Below, in pieces: positions 1 through 7,710 of a stretch of 64,000 nucleotides of DNA. The stretch lies in assembly GCA_040219555.1 (NCBI GenBank), contig JAVJSF010000006.1, forward strand, positions 225,251 through 289,250, in the 5' to 3' direction. The notes below the pieces were generated by a model. It had not been told where the DNA came from and made no database searches. It saw only the letters and a program-made list of their open reading frames with translations. This DNA comes from JAVJSF01 sp040219555 (GTDB lineage: Bacteria > Actinomycetota > Thermoleophilia > Miltoncostaeales > Miltoncostaeaceae). A program made the translations under genes and the position numbers. Positions within the stretch are counted from its first letter, which is position 1. Every line of letters starts with the position of its first letter.

Positions 1-271
1 CGTCGTCGGCGTTGAAGCCGTCGATGATCTCGTCCAGCTCGGACTGGGTGGTGCCGGCGGGCAGCACCACGCGCTGGGAGATCATGCCCGCCTCCTCGGC
101 GGCCCGGGCCTTGCCGGCCTGGTAGAGCTCGGAGGCGGGGTCGTCGCCCACCTGGATGCCCACCAGCCCAGGCGCGCGGCCGTGCGCCGCGACGAAGGCG
201 GCCACCCCGTGGGCCACCTCGGCCCGCAGCTCCGCCGCCCCGGCCTTGCCGTCGATGATCTGTGCGGCCAA
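1..271 (-). CDS. folD: FolD, methylenetetrahydrofolate dehydrogenase/cyclohydrolase (N-terminal part, cut by window edge)
   Basis: This is a cytosolic one-carbon enzyme that interconverts 5,10-methylene-, methenyl- and 10-formyl-tetrahydrofolate. Only the first 90 codons are in the window. They read MAAQIIDGKAGAAELR, then PGLVGIQVGDDPASELYQ and GKARAAEEAG, which is the FolD N-terminal pattern including the Y-x3-K catalytic lysine region. The chosen start is TTG at 271, because nothing better lies in frame and it falls 2 nt after the pcrA stop, so the two genes are probably one minus-strand transcript. Identity is fairly sure; the start codon is less so. Confidence 0.85.
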   Translation of the reverse strand, partial: MAAQIIDGKAGAAELRAEVAHGVAAFVAAHGRAPGLVGIQVGDDPASELYQAGKARAAEEAGMISQRVVLPAGTTQSELDEIIDGFNADD

Positions 272-273
272 AC

Positions 274-2442
274 CTACCCCCCGACCTTGGTCATGGGCGC
301 GGCGCCGGCCATCAGCCGGCGCTCGGCCCCGTCTCGTGCGAAGCGCACGCGCACCAGTTCACCGGTGCCGTCCACCTCGGTGACCACACCCTCGCCGAAG
401 CTGGAGTGGAGCACCTCGTCCCCGGTGGTGTACCGGACCGCGACCCGCCGTGCGCGCCCCATGGTCTCCACGGCCGCCTCCGCGAGGGGGCGCAGCCCCC
501 GCCCCACCCGGCCGCCGGCGGCCGGGACGGCCAGCGCGTCGGCAGGTACCTCGCCCAGGAACCGCGACGGCAGCCGGTAGTCGCGACCGCCGTGCACCGC
601 GCGGCTCTCGGCGTGGGTGAGGGTGAGGGAGCGCTTGGCGCGGGTCAGGCCCACGTAGAACAGGCGGCGCTCCTCCTCGAGGGTCTCGGGCGTGTCCGAG
701 CGCGAATGCGGGAACAGCCCCTCCTCGAGGCCCGTGATCATCACGGTGTCGAACTCGAGGCCCTTGGCGTTGTGGATCGTCATGAGGGTCACCGCACCGG
801 TGGCGTCGTCCACCAGGTCGGCGTCGGCCTGCAGGGCGACGCCCTCCAGGAACCCCGCCAGCCCCTCGGCGTCGGCGCCGCGGTCGTACTCGCCGGCAGC
901 GCGGACCATCTCCTCCAGGTTCTCCAGCCGGCCGCGGGCCTCGAAGGTGCCCTCGGCCTCGAAGGACGCGCGCAGCCCCGAGCGGTCGAGCACCTCGTCG
1001 ACGATCCGCTCGAGCGGCATCCCGCCGGCCACCCGCAGGCGGACGTCGGCCAGCAGCGCGCCCACCTCGAGCAGGCCGGCGCGTTGCACCGCCTGGAGGC
1101 CGGCGACAGCCTCGGCCTGGAGGATGGCTTCGCCGATGGGGAGGTCGTGGGACCGCGCGAAGCCGGCCAGCTTGGCCACGGCGCCCGGCCCCACGCCGCG
1201 GCGCGGGGCCTGCAGCGCCCGCTCGAGCGAGACACGGTCGTGGGGGTTGTGCGCCGAGCGGAGGTAGGCCAGCAGATCGCGCACCTCGGCCCGCTCGTAG
1301 AAGCGGGGGCCGCCCACCACCGTGTACCCCACCCCCTGGCGGATGAGCGTCTCCTCCAGCGCCCGGCTCTGGGCGTTGGTGCGGTAGAAGACGGCGATGT
1401 CGCCCAGCGAGGCCCCCTGCGAGAGGGCGCGCTCGATGTGGGACGCCACCGCGCGCCCCTCCTCGTACTCGTCGCGGCACGCGACCACCGCGATCGGGTC
1501 GCCGTCGCCGGCGTCGGTCCACAACTCCTTGGGGTGCCGGCCGGCGTTGCGGCTGACCACCGCGTGGGCCGCGCGGAGGATGGTGCCCGTGGAGCGGTAG
1601 TTCTGCTCGAGCGCCACCACGTGCGCGCCCGGGTAGTCGCGGCGGAACTCGAGGATGTTGCGCACGTCGGCGCCGCGCCAGGAGTAGATGCCCTGGTCGT
1701 CGTCGCCCACCGCCATGACGTTGTCCTGGGGCGCGGCCAGGGCGCGCACCAGCCGGAACTGGACGCCGTTGGTGTCCTGGTACTCGTCCACAAGGACATG
1801 ACGGAACCGTCCCTGCCAGCGCGCGCGCACCGCCTCGTTGCCCTCGATCAGCTGGGCGGTCACCATCAGCAGGTCGTCGAAGTCCATGGCGCCGTTGGCG
1901 CGCAGGCCGTCCGCGTAGCGGCGGTAGAGCGGCACGATCGACTCGTCGGCGAACGACTCGGTGGACGAGGCGAACGCGTCCGGGTCGAGCATGCGCGACT
2001 TGGCGTCCGAGATGCGGGCCTGCACCGCGCGCGGGGCGACGCGCTTGGGGTCGACCTCCTCCTCGGCCATGCAGCGGCGGATCAGCCGCAACTGGTCGTC
2101 GGCGTCGAAGATCGTGAAGTCGCGCGGATACCCGGCCTCGGGCGCCTCCCGCCGGAGCATCCGGACGCAGGCCGAGTGGAAGGTGCTGGCCCAGATGTCG
2201 CGGGCGGACGGACCCACCATGTGCGCGATGCGCTCGCGCATCTCCGCTGCGGCCCGGTTGGTGAAGGTGATGGCCAGGATGGACCACGGCGGCACCCCGT
2301 CCCGGATGAGCCTGGCCACCCGGTGCGTGAGCACGCGGGTCTTGCCCGAGCCGGCGCCGGCCAGCACCAACAGCGGCCCGTCCCCATGCACGACGGCCTC
2401 GCGCTGCGGGGGGTTCAGGCCATCGAGAAGCGGATCGGACAC
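274..2442 (-). CDS. pcrA: UvrD/PcrA-type superfamily 1A DNA helicase
   Basis: ATP-dependent 3'-5' DNA helicase of repair and replication restart, about 722 aa, a normal length for PcrA. Near the N-terminus LNPPQREAV (Q motif) and GAGSGKTRVLTHR (Walker A) are visible. VDEYQDTN (Walker B), GDDDQGIYSWRGA (motif III), QNYRS (motif IV) and VTLMTIHNAKGLEFD (motif V) follow in order. The C-terminus has the 'F.GEGVV..V.G' Tudor-like patch typical of PcrA. The open frame continues upstream through the hairpin repeats to 2850, but homology begins only at VSDPLLDGLNPPQ. GTG 2442 is therefore chosen; it lies 8 nt after a TAGGGT box and may be leaderless. folD follows after 2 nt. Confidence 0.93.
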   Translation of the reverse strand: MSDPLLDGLNPPQREAVVHGDGPLLVLAGAGSGKTRVLTHRVARLIRDGVPPWSILAITFTNRAAAEMRERIAHMVGPSARDIWASTFHSACVRMLRREAPEAGYPRDFTIFDADDQLRLIRRCMAEEEVDPKRVAPRAVQARISDAKSRMLDPDAFASSTESFADESIVPLYRRYADGLRANGAMDFDDLLMVTAQLIEGNEAVRARWQGRFRHVLVDEYQDTNGVQFRLVRALAAPQDNVMAVGDDDQGIYSWRGADVRNILEFRRDYPGAHVVALEQNYRSTGTILRAAHAVVSRNAGRHPKELWTDAGDGDPIAVVACRDEYEEGRAVASHIERALSQGASLGDIAVFYRTNAQSRALEETLIRQGVGYTVVGGPRFYERAEVRDLLAYLRSAHNPHDRVSLERALQAPRRGVGPGAVAKLAGFARSHDLPIGEAILQAEAVAGLQAVQRAGLLEVGALLADVRLRVAGGMPLERIVDEVLDRSGLRASFEAEGTFEARGRLENLEEMVRAAGEYDRGADAEGLAGFLEGVALQADADLVDDATGAVTLMTIHNAKGLEFDTVMITGLEEGLFPHSRSDTPETLEEERRLFYVGLTRAKRSLTLTHAESRAVHGGRDYRLPSRFLGEVPADALAVPAAGGRVGRGLRPLAEAAVETMGRARRVAVRYTTGDEVLHSSFGEGVVTEVDGTGELVRVRFARDGAERRLMAGAAPMTKVGG

Positions 2443-2450
2443 GACATCCA

Positions 2451-2456
2451 ACCCTA
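2451..2456 (-). promoter_or_regulatory. Probable -10 element (TAGGGT) for pcrA-folD
   Basis: Read on the minus strand, TAGGGT is followed by 8 nt and then the GTG start of pcrA. The same layout recurs at more than ten other genes in this window, so it is likely a leaderless or near-leaderless promoter. Confidence 0.5.
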
Positions 2457-2465
2457 CCGACGCCC

Positions 2466-2640
2466 CCGGCCACCGGCCGGGCAGGACGCCGGCGCAAGGG
2501 TCGAGCAGGACGCCGGCACCGCCGGCGCAAGAGTCGAGCAGTACGCCGGCCACAGGCCGGCGCGAAAGAGCAGTACGCCGGCAAAGCCGGCGCAAGGGTC
2601 GAGCAGTACGCCGGCCACAGGCCGGCGCGAAGTAAACCCA
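2466..2640. repeat. Tandem hairpin array, copy 1
   Basis: Five units of about 24-38 nt start at 2481, 2505, 2538, 2570 and 2603. The units share GCAGKACGCCGGC, a 3-nt loop (ACC, ACA or AAA), then GCCGGCGC and an A-rich tail. Each full unit folds as CGCCGGC(C)-loop-(G)GCCGGCG with 7 or 8 perfect pairs; the first unit is truncated. One more hairpin, CCGGCC-ACC-GGCCGG, precedes them at 2466-2480. The array lies between the end of cysE and the start of pcrA and is followed at 2658 by a conserved module. A second copy with the same design ends the window. No protein can be supported here despite an open minus frame. Confidence 0.85.
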
Positions 2641-2657
2641 CCGGCCCACGACACGAA

Positions 2658-2784
2658 CCGGCACCCACCGGATGATCGGCCGAAGGCCGACTCTCATCCG
2701 GTCGACCGACAGAGGTCGACTCAGCCGGCCAGTCCCGGCGAAGCGGAGCGAGCCGGTGCCGGCGACCGCATCGGGCCCCGGCCA
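2658..2784. repeat. 127-nt conserved multi-hairpin module, copy 1
   Basis: This aligns without gaps to 63874-64000, with about 11 differences in 127 positions. Three hairpins are visible. The first is CGGATGA with inner TCGGCC-GAA-GGCCGA closed by TCATCCG (about 2667-2700). The second is GTCGACC-loop-GGTCGAC (about 2701-2720). The third is CCGGC-12 nt-GCCGG (about 2734-2755), which is CCGCC-12 nt-GGCGG in the other copy. The position matters more than the sequence in this last stem, which suggests selection on structure. Function unknown. Confidence 0.85.
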
Positions 2785-2830
2785 GGGGCCCGATGGCACC
2801 CCGTAGCGCCGAAAGAGCGCGCAGGGGTGC
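2769..2830. other. Two strong hairpins following the module (copy 1)
   Basis: CATCGGGCCCC (2769-2779) pairs perfectly with GGGGCCCGATG (2785-2795) around the loop GGCCA. GCACCCC (2796-2802) pairs with GGGGTGC (2824-2830) and encloses a second stem GCGC-CGAAAGA-GCGC. In the other copy the window ends inside the first hairpin, after GGCCA. The remaining bases to 2900 hold nothing I can name. Either strand could be transcribed; on the minus strand it would act as the 3' region of cysE. Confidence 0.65.
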
Positions 2831-2900
2831 TGTCGCCCCGCACCCACCACGCCCCGTCCCGCCGCGGGCCGTCAACGCCCCGGGGCCCGCGACGCCCCGG

Positions 2901-3695
2901 CTAGATCCCCGCCCCCCCGTTCAGGCCCAGCAACGCCATCAGGTCGTCCTGTTCGGCCTTGCGGCGGGCCTCGGCGGCCGCCTCGGCCTCGGAACAGGGC
3001 TCGCCCGGGGTGCGGCCCTCGCGCAGCGCCGCCAACTCGCCCTCGAGCTCGCCGATCCGGCCGGCCATGCGCACCATCGCCTCGGCCATGGGGTCGGGCA
3101 GGCGCGTGTGCTCGATGTCGGGGCGGCCGGGGGCCACCTTCTGCCCGTCGCGCACGACGGTGCGGCCGGGGTTGCCGACGACGGTGGAGTTGGCCGGCAC
3201 GTCCCGGATCACGATGGAGCCGGCGCCCACCTTGGCCCCCTCCCCGATCTCCAGCGGTCCCAGCACGCGGGCGCCTGTGCCCACGATCACCCGGTCGCGC
3301 ACCGTGGGGTGGCGCTTGCCGCTCTCCTTGCCGGTGCCGCCGAGGGTGACGCCCTGGTAGATCGTGACGTCCTCACCGATCTCGGTGGTCTCGCCGATCA
3401 CCACACCCATCCCGTGGTCGATGAACAGGCCCGGGCCGATCCGCGCCCCCGGGTGGATCTCGATGCCGGTGGCAAAACGTGAGATCTGGCTCAGCACGCG
3501 CGCCGGCAGATGGATCCCGTGCGTCCACAGCGTGTGCGCCACCCGGTGCATCCACAGCGCGTGCAGCCCCGGGTAACACAGCAGGACCTCCGCCATCGAG
3601 CGTGCGGCGGGGTCGCGCTCACGGGCGGCGGCGACATCGCTGCGCACCGACGAGAGGGCGTGGCGCAACGCGGGGATGACGGCGGGGAGACCCAT
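2901..3695 (-). CDS. cysE: Serine O-acetyltransferase
   Basis: Transfers acetyl from acetyl-CoA to L-serine, the first step of cysteine synthesis in the cytosol; it feeds CysK, which is encoded 0.8 kb away. The 264-residue protein has an N-terminal helical part (to about residue 70). It is followed by left-handed beta-helix hexapeptides, with HPGARIGPGLFIDHG, GVVIGETTEIG and QGVTLGGTGK carrying the usual catalytic His and Asp region. A charged C-terminal tail of about 60 residues, rich in E, A and R, is longer than in many CysE proteins and may form a coiled coil. AAGGAC lies before ATG 3695. Confidence 0.93.
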   Translation of the reverse strand: MGLPAVIPALRHALSSVRSDVAAARERDPAARSMAEVLLCYPGLHALWMHRVAHTLWTHGIHLPARVLSQISRFATGIEIHPGARIGPGLFIDHGMGVVIGETTEIGEDVTIYQGVTLGGTGKESGKRHPTVRDRVIVGTGARVLGPLEIGEGAKVGAGSIVIRDVPANSTVVGNPGRTVVRDGQKVAPGRPDIEHTRLPDPMAEAMVRMAGRIGELEGELAALREGRTPGEPCSEAEAAAEARRKAEQDDLMALLGLNGGAGI

Positions 3696-3790
3696 CGGTC
3701 GGGTTGTCCTTCGTCGGTGACGGAGGCGGCGGGCGGGCGGCGCCCGCGGGCCACGGGGGCCTGCGCCCGGGTGGGGCGCGGCCGGGGGAC

Positions 3791-3796
3791 TAGTAT
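3791..3796 (+). promoter_or_regulatory. Candidate -10 element (TAGTAT) for the acetyltransferase at 3826
   Basis: The AT-rich stretch TAGTATAGGT stands out in GC-rich sequence 30 nt before the ATG, upstream of the ribosome site GGAAGG. This divergent region (3696-3825) also holds the cysE start. Confidence 0.45.
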
Positions 3797-3825
3797 AGGT
3801 CGGCCCTCACGGAAGGTGGATTCTC

Positions 3826-4503
3826 ATGACCGGCGCCACTGCCGCGGCGACCTGCCAGCCCGGCCCCTCCCCCTCGGCGCGCGCGCTGCGCCTCGACAGC
3901 CTCCGCGCCCCCGGCCCCGCCGCGCTGCGCGAGCTGCTGGAACGCCTGCCCGCCCCCCCGTGGGACGTCGAGCTGGGCGAGGCCGACCCGGTTCTCGATC
4001 TGGTGCGGGGCGAGGGCTTCGAGGAGTACGCGCGGGTGGTCGTGATGGCGCGGCCGGTCGCCGGCATGCCGCGCCCGCCGGCGATTCCCGACATCGCCAT
4101 CGGCGACTACCGCAACGACGAGGCCCCGGCTTTCCAGGCCCTGGAGGCGCGCGCGATGGCGGGACTCGCCGCCTTCACCGAGATGGGACAGCCCACCGGC
4201 TACGAGGAGGCCGAGGGCTTCGACATCTTCCTGGCGGCCCGCCACCCCACCCAGGGGATCGTCGGGTTCGCCCAGACCATGACCCCCGAGGGCTGGATCA
4301 ACTGGATCGGCGTCGACCCGGACCTGCAGCGCCTGGGCATCGGCCACGCCCTCCTGGCCGAGACGGCCGGCCGGATCGCCGCCGCCCGTGGCTCACACCT
4401 GGCCGCCAGGGTCGAGGCCGGTGGCCCCGCCCAGGCATTCCTGACCGCGCTGGGCTTCAAGGCCCGCGGCGAGCGCCTGGTGCAGCTCATCCGGAGGGCC
4501 TGA
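3826..4503 (+). CDS. GNAT-family N-acetyltransferase
   Basis: A 225-residue protein. The C-terminal half carries the GNAT acetyl-CoA site: WIGVDPDLQRLGIGHALL (motif A, R/Q-x2-G-x-G) and later FLTALGFKARGERLVQL (the family's usual last strand). The N-terminal 80 residues are Pro/Ala-rich and unassigned. The substrate cannot be told from sequence. GGAAGG precedes ATG 3826. It sits between cysE and cysK, but points the other way to both, and its stop codon is inside a terminator hairpin. Confidence 0.8.
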   Translation: MTGATAAATCQPGPSPSARALRLDSLRAPGPAALRELLERLPAPPWDVELGEADPVLDLVRGEGFEEYARVVVMARPVAGMPRPPAIPDIAIGDYRNDEAPAFQALEARAMAGLAAFTEMGQPTGYEEAEGFDIFLAARHPTQGIVGFAQTMTPEGWINWIGVDPDLQRLGIGHALLAETAGRIAAARGSHLAARVEAGGPAQAFLTALGFKARGERLVQLIRRA

Positions 4504-4511
4504 GGCCCTCC
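4493..4511. terminator. Hairpin terminator spanning a stop codon
   Basis: GGAGGGCC and GGCCCTCC flank the loop TGA, and that TGA is the stop codon of the acetyltransferase. It lies between convergent genes, so it may stop transcription from both sides. There is no T-tract, as is usual in this window. Confidence 0.6.
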
Positions 4512-4524
4512 GCCCCTGGGAGCG

Positions 4525-5454
4525 CTAGTGGTCGGCGAACACCGGGCTGCTGAGGTACCGCTCACCGGTGTCGCAGAGGATGGTGACGATGGTCGCGCCG
4601 GCGAACTCCGGCCGCGCGGCCACCTGCAGCGCCGCCCACACGTTGGCGCCGGCCGAGATCCCGCTGAGGATGCCCTCCTCGCGCGCAAGGCGGCGGGCGA
4701 CGGCGAAGGCGTCGTCGCCGCGCACCGTGATGATCTCGTCGTAGGCCTCGGTGTTCAGCACGTCCGGCACGAAGCCGGCGCCGATCCCCTGGATGGTGTG
4801 CAGGCCGGGCTGGCCGCCCGAGAGTACGGGCGAATCGGTCGGCTCGACGGCGACGATCCGCACGCCGGGCTTGCGCTCCTTGAGCACCTCGCCGACCCCG
4901 GTGACCGTGCCGCCGGTGCCGACGCCGGCCACGAACACGTCGACCGCGCCGTCGGTGTCCGCCCAGATCTCCTCGGCGGTGGTCGCCCGGTGCACGGCGG
5001 GGTTGGCCGCGTTCTGGAACTGCTGCGGGATGAAGCCGTCCTGGGTCTCCGAGGCGATCTGCTCGGCGCGGGCGATCGCCCCGCGCATTCCCTCCGGCCC
5101 CGGGGTGAGGACCAGCTCGGCGCCGTACGCCAGCAATAGCGCGCGGCGCTCGGCGGTCATGGTCTCGGGCATGGTGAGGATGCAGCGGTAGCCCTTGGCA
5201 GCGCAGACGAACGCCAGGGCGATGCCGGTGTTTCCCGAGGTGGGCTCCACGATGACGCTGCGCCCCGGGCTGATCAGGCCGGCCTCCTCGGCCGCCTCGA
5301 TCATCGCCAGCCCGATCCGGTCCTTCACCGAGCCGGCGGGGTTCGCCGCCTCGAGCTTTCCCAGGACCGTGGCATCGACGCCCTCGGAGACACGGCGCAG
5401 GCGCACCAAGGGGGTGGCCCCGATGAGGTCGGTGATCGAATCGGCGATCGGCAT
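4525..5454 (-). CDS. cysK: Cysteine synthase A (O-acetylserine sulfhydrylase)
   Basis: PLP enzyme that makes cysteine from O-acetylserine and sulfide. Over 309 residues it shows GATPLVRL, the Schiff-base lysine in NPAGSVKDR, the substrate loop PTSGNTGIALA, and the PLP-phosphate glycine loop VGTGGTVTG. The C-terminal GISAGANVWAAL and TILCDTGERY are also typical. The start is ATG 5454 (MPIADSITDLIG), 7 nt after TAGGGT. That box reads better as a -10 element of a leaderless gene than as a ribosome site. The upstream extension to 5487 is not supported. Confidence 0.95.
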   Translation of the reverse strand: MPIADSITDLIGATPLVRLRRVSEGVDATVLGKLEAANPAGSVKDRIGLAMIEAAEEAGLISPGRSVIVEPTSGNTGIALAFVCAAKGYRCILTMPETMTAERRALLLAYGAELVLTPGPEGMRGAIARAEQIASETQDGFIPQQFQNAANPAVHRATTAEEIWADTDGAVDVFVAGVGTGGTVTGVGEVLKERKPGVRIVAVEPTDSPVLSGGQPGLHTIQGIGAGFVPDVLNTEAYDEIITVRGDDAFAVARRLAREEGILSGISAGANVWAALQVAARPEFAGATIVTILCDTGERYLSSPVFADH

Positions 5455-5461
5455 GGGACGC

Positions 5462-5467
5462 ACCCTA
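5462..5467 (-). promoter_or_regulatory. -10 element (TAGGGT) of a leaderless cysK promoter
   Basis: TAGGGT on the minus strand is followed by 7 nt and ATG 5454, which places the transcript start at or next to the start codon. Confidence 0.55.
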
Positions 5468-5470
5468 CCA

Positions 5471-5498
5471 GCGCCCCCCGGACCCACCCGGGGGGCGC
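5471..5498. terminator. Perfect 11-bp hairpin between adoK and cysK
   Basis: GCGCCCCCCGG (5471-5481) pairs with CCGGGGGGCGC (5488-5498) around ACCCAC. It lies 9 nt beyond the adenosine kinase stop and just upstream of the cysK promoter, so it probably ends the adoK transcript. Confidence 0.65.
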
Positions 5499-5507
5499 GT
5501 GCCGCAC

Positions 5508-6500
5508 TCAGAGGCCGGCGGCGGCCGCCAGCGCGGAGAGGTCCTGCTCCGGCCGGGCGCCGAAGTGCTGGATCACCTCGGCGGCGGCGATGCTCCCCAG
5601 CCGCGCGCAGTCGACCAGGTCGCGGCCGGAGGTGAAGCCGTGGAGGAAGCCGGCGGCGTAGAGGTCGCCTGCGCCGGTGGTGTCGACGACCTGGGAGACG
5701 GGGGCCGCGGGCACCTCGTGCACCGCGTCGGCGGTCACCACCACCGAGCCCTGGGCCGAGCGTGTCACGACAGCCACCTCGCAGCGCCCCCGCACGGCAG
5801 CGATGGCGGCGTCGAGATCATCGGTCTCATACAGGGCCATCAACTCCTCGTGGTTGGCGAAGAGGATGTCCACCTCACCGTCCACCAGCGCACGGAACTC
5901 GTCGCGGTGGCGGTCCACGCAGAACGGGTCTGAGAGGGTCAGCGCCACCCGCCGGCCGGCGGACTTCGCCGCGGCCATGGCGGTGCGGAATGCCTCCTTG
6001 GCCTCCGGCGGGTCCCAGAGGTAGCCCTCCAGGTACGTCACGGCGGCGCCGGCGACCAGGTCGGTGTCCACGTCCCCGGGCGCCAGGTCCACGGACGCGC
6101 CGAGGTATGTGCACATCGTGCGCTGGGCGTCGGGGGTCACCATCACCAGGCACCGCGCGGTGGTCGCCCCATCGCCGGCCGGGGGGGTGTCGTACTGCAC
6201 CCCGGCGGCGCGGATGTCGTGGGTGAAGATGCGCCCGAGCTCGTCGTCGCGGACCCGCCCGATGAAGCCCACGCGCCCGCCCAGGGCGGCGATTCCCGCG
6301 ATCGTGTTGGCGCAGCTGCCACCGGACGCTTCGACAGACGGCCCGACCCTGCCGTAGAGTCGCTCCGCTGCCACGCTGTCTATCAGCGCCATCGTGCCCT
6401 TGGTCAGCCCCTCGTCGATGAGGAACTCCTCATCGGCTCGGGACAACACGTCCACGATCGCATTGCCGAGGCCTACTACGTCCATGTTCACAGCGCTCAC
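5508..6500 (-). CDS. PfkB-family sugar kinase, probably adenosine kinase
   Basis: ATP-dependent kinase of the ribokinase fold; the best match by eye is adenosine kinase (purine salvage). MDVVGLGNAIVDVLSRAD and ASGGSCANTIAGIAALGG form the substrate site. LSDPFCVDRHRDEF and ILFANHEELMALY lie mid-protein. DTTGAGDLYAAGFLHG near residue 285 holds the anion hole and catalytic Asp. GTG 6500 is chosen because GGAGG lies 5 nt before it; ATG 6485 is possible. A TAGGAT box lies about 35 nt upstream. The gene's 5' end overlaps that of the divergent secreted protein. Confidence 0.85.
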   Translation of the reverse strand: MSAVNMDVVGLGNAIVDVLSRADEEFLIDEGLTKGTMALIDSVAAERLYGRVGPSVEASGGSCANTIAGIAALGGRVGFIGRVRDDELGRIFTHDIRAAGVQYDTPPAGDGATTARCLVMVTPDAQRTMCTYLGASVDLAPGDVDTDLVAGAAVTYLEGYLWDPPEAKEAFRTAMAAAKSAGRRVALTLSDPFCVDRHRDEFRALVDGEVDILFANHEELMALYETDDLDAAIAAVRGRCEVAVVTRSAQGSVVVTADAVHEVPAAPVSQVVDTTGAGDLYAAGFLHGFTSGRDLVDCARLGSIAAAEVIQHFGARPEQDLSALAAAAGL

Positions 6501-7683
6501 CAGCACCTCCGTCGGTCGCCGTCTGGCGCGGCGATCCTACGCGAGGTCCCGTCCGGCGGTGCTCGCGGCCGTCGCTGCGGCCGCCCTGGCACTCCCCGTC
6601 GGCGCCGCCCAGGCCGTCGACATCGTCTATCTGAACGGCCCCGAGGCCGACAAGGTGGCCGACGCCGGTCACGGCGCCCTGCGTCAGGTGCCCGCCCACG
6701 TGGACCTGAACCCGCGGTGGCCCGCCCATAAGCGCATCGGCAAGATCGCCGTCCGCCGGGACGGCCTGATGAACGCCAGCCCGGGGGGCATGCTGGCCGT
6801 GCTGCGGAGCCGGCTGAACGACGGCACGGCCGGGCGCAGGGTGGCCCTGGACGAGATCAACCCCAACCAGTGGACCGCCTCGCAGGCGGCGTCGCTGGTG
6901 CGGGCCATGCGGGCGCTCACCCCCGACGAGCGCAGCCGGGTGGTCATGTACGCCGCGTCGCCCATGCTCCAGCAGGTCGGGCGCGTGGACCCCCGCCGGG
7001 CGATCCCCGCGCGCCACGCACGCCTCCTGATCGCGATGTCCCTGGCTGGCCGCTCGTACTTCCAGACCTACGGCGGCCGCTGGGCGCCGCTGCCCGCGGA
7101 CCTCCTGGCGCGCGACCTGCCCCGCGTTCTGCGGCGCTGGCCGTCCAGGGCGCCCACCCCGGGCCTGCTGGTGGGTCCGTCGCAGGGCATCGGCCAGGAC
7201 GCCCTGTGGACCCGCCTGCGCACCACGCCGGCCGGGCGGACCATGCTCGCGGCCGGGGTGGTCATCGCCGGCGGTGACGCGATGACACAAGACGAGGTTC
7301 GCGCCTGGCTGGCCGAGTACCGCGAGTACCGCGCCCGGCCCGGGGCGTCCCCCACCGGCCGTGACCGGGTGCCCCCGGTGGGCGGAGGCCTGGCCGTCGC
7401 CTCCAGCTCCAGCCTGCGCCCCGGGGCGCGCTACTGGGTCGGGGCCAACCGCCCCGGGCGGGCCGTGGTGCGCCTGATCACCCTCACCGGGTGGCGCAAG
7501 GGCACCGCCCGAGTGATCGCCAAGACCCCGTTCACCGGCCCGCAGGTCAAGTCCGACCGCATCCCCCGCGACCTCTACACGGGCCGCTACCGGATCGTGG
7601 TCATCTTCACCGGCAAGGGCGGCCTGCGGGACCGCACCCGGAAGGTCGTCCGCGTGGTCGAGCCGCCCGCGCGCCGGCGCTGA
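6484..7683 (+). CDS. Secreted protein of unknown function
   Basis: I do not recognise this family. About 399 residues: an Arg-rich n-region (GRRLARRSYARSRP), a hydrophobic core (VLAAVAAAALALPVGAAQA) and a likely signal peptidase site after AQA. The mature part has few charged clusters and no visible catalytic motif. The last 110 residues are beta-rich (VGGGLAVASSSSLRPGARYWVG, VVRLITLTGWRKG, RYRIVVIFTGKGG), suggesting an immunoglobulin-like or lipid-like-binding end domain. ATG 6484 overlaps the start of the divergent kinase; GTG 6559 would leave a poor signal peptide. The role is unknown. Confidence 0.7.
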   Translation: MFTALTSTSVGRRLARRSYARSRPAVLAAVAAAALALPVGAAQAVDIVYLNGPEADKVADAGHGALRQVPAHVDLNPRWPAHKRIGKIAVRRDGLMNASPGGMLAVLRSRLNDGTAGRRVALDEINPNQWTASQAASLVRAMRALTPDERSRVVMYAASPMLQQVGRVDPRRAIPARHARLLIAMSLAGRSYFQTYGGRWAPLPADLLARDLPRVLRRWPSRAPTPGLLVGPSQGIGQDALWTRLRTTPAGRTMLAAGVVIAGGDAMTQDEVRAWLAEYREYRARPGASPTGRDRVPPVGGGLAVASSSSLRPGARYWVGANRPGRAVVRLITLTGWRKGTARVIAKTPFTGPQVKSDRIPRDLYTGRYRIVVIFTGKGGLRDRTRKVVRVVEPPARRR

Positions 7684-7710
7684 GCCGGGAGGGCCCCGCC
7701 CGGGGGCGCG
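7684..7710. terminator. GC-rich inverted repeat between convergent genes
   Basis: GCCGGGAGGGCCCCGCCCGGGGGCGC-type complementarity fills the 27 nt between two convergent stop codons. It is imperfect, so this is a weak call. Confidence 0.35.

Noticed and set aside
2481..2640. CRISPR array
   Set aside because: Units are self-complementary and adjoin with no unique spacers of constant length; no cas genes nearby.
2443..2850. 136-residue N-terminal extension of PcrA through the hairpin repeats
   Set aside because: The extension is Arg/Pro/Ala-rich repeat translation with no helicase homology, and a -10 box plus GTG lie at the conserved start.
262..2904. A long plus-strand ORF opposite pcrA
   Set aside because: It is antisense to pcrA with His/Gly/Ala-rich content and runs into the repeat array.
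5471..5498. Riboswitch before cysK
   Set aside because: The hairpin is upstream of the probable transcript start, so it is better read as the terminator of the adenosine kinase gene.
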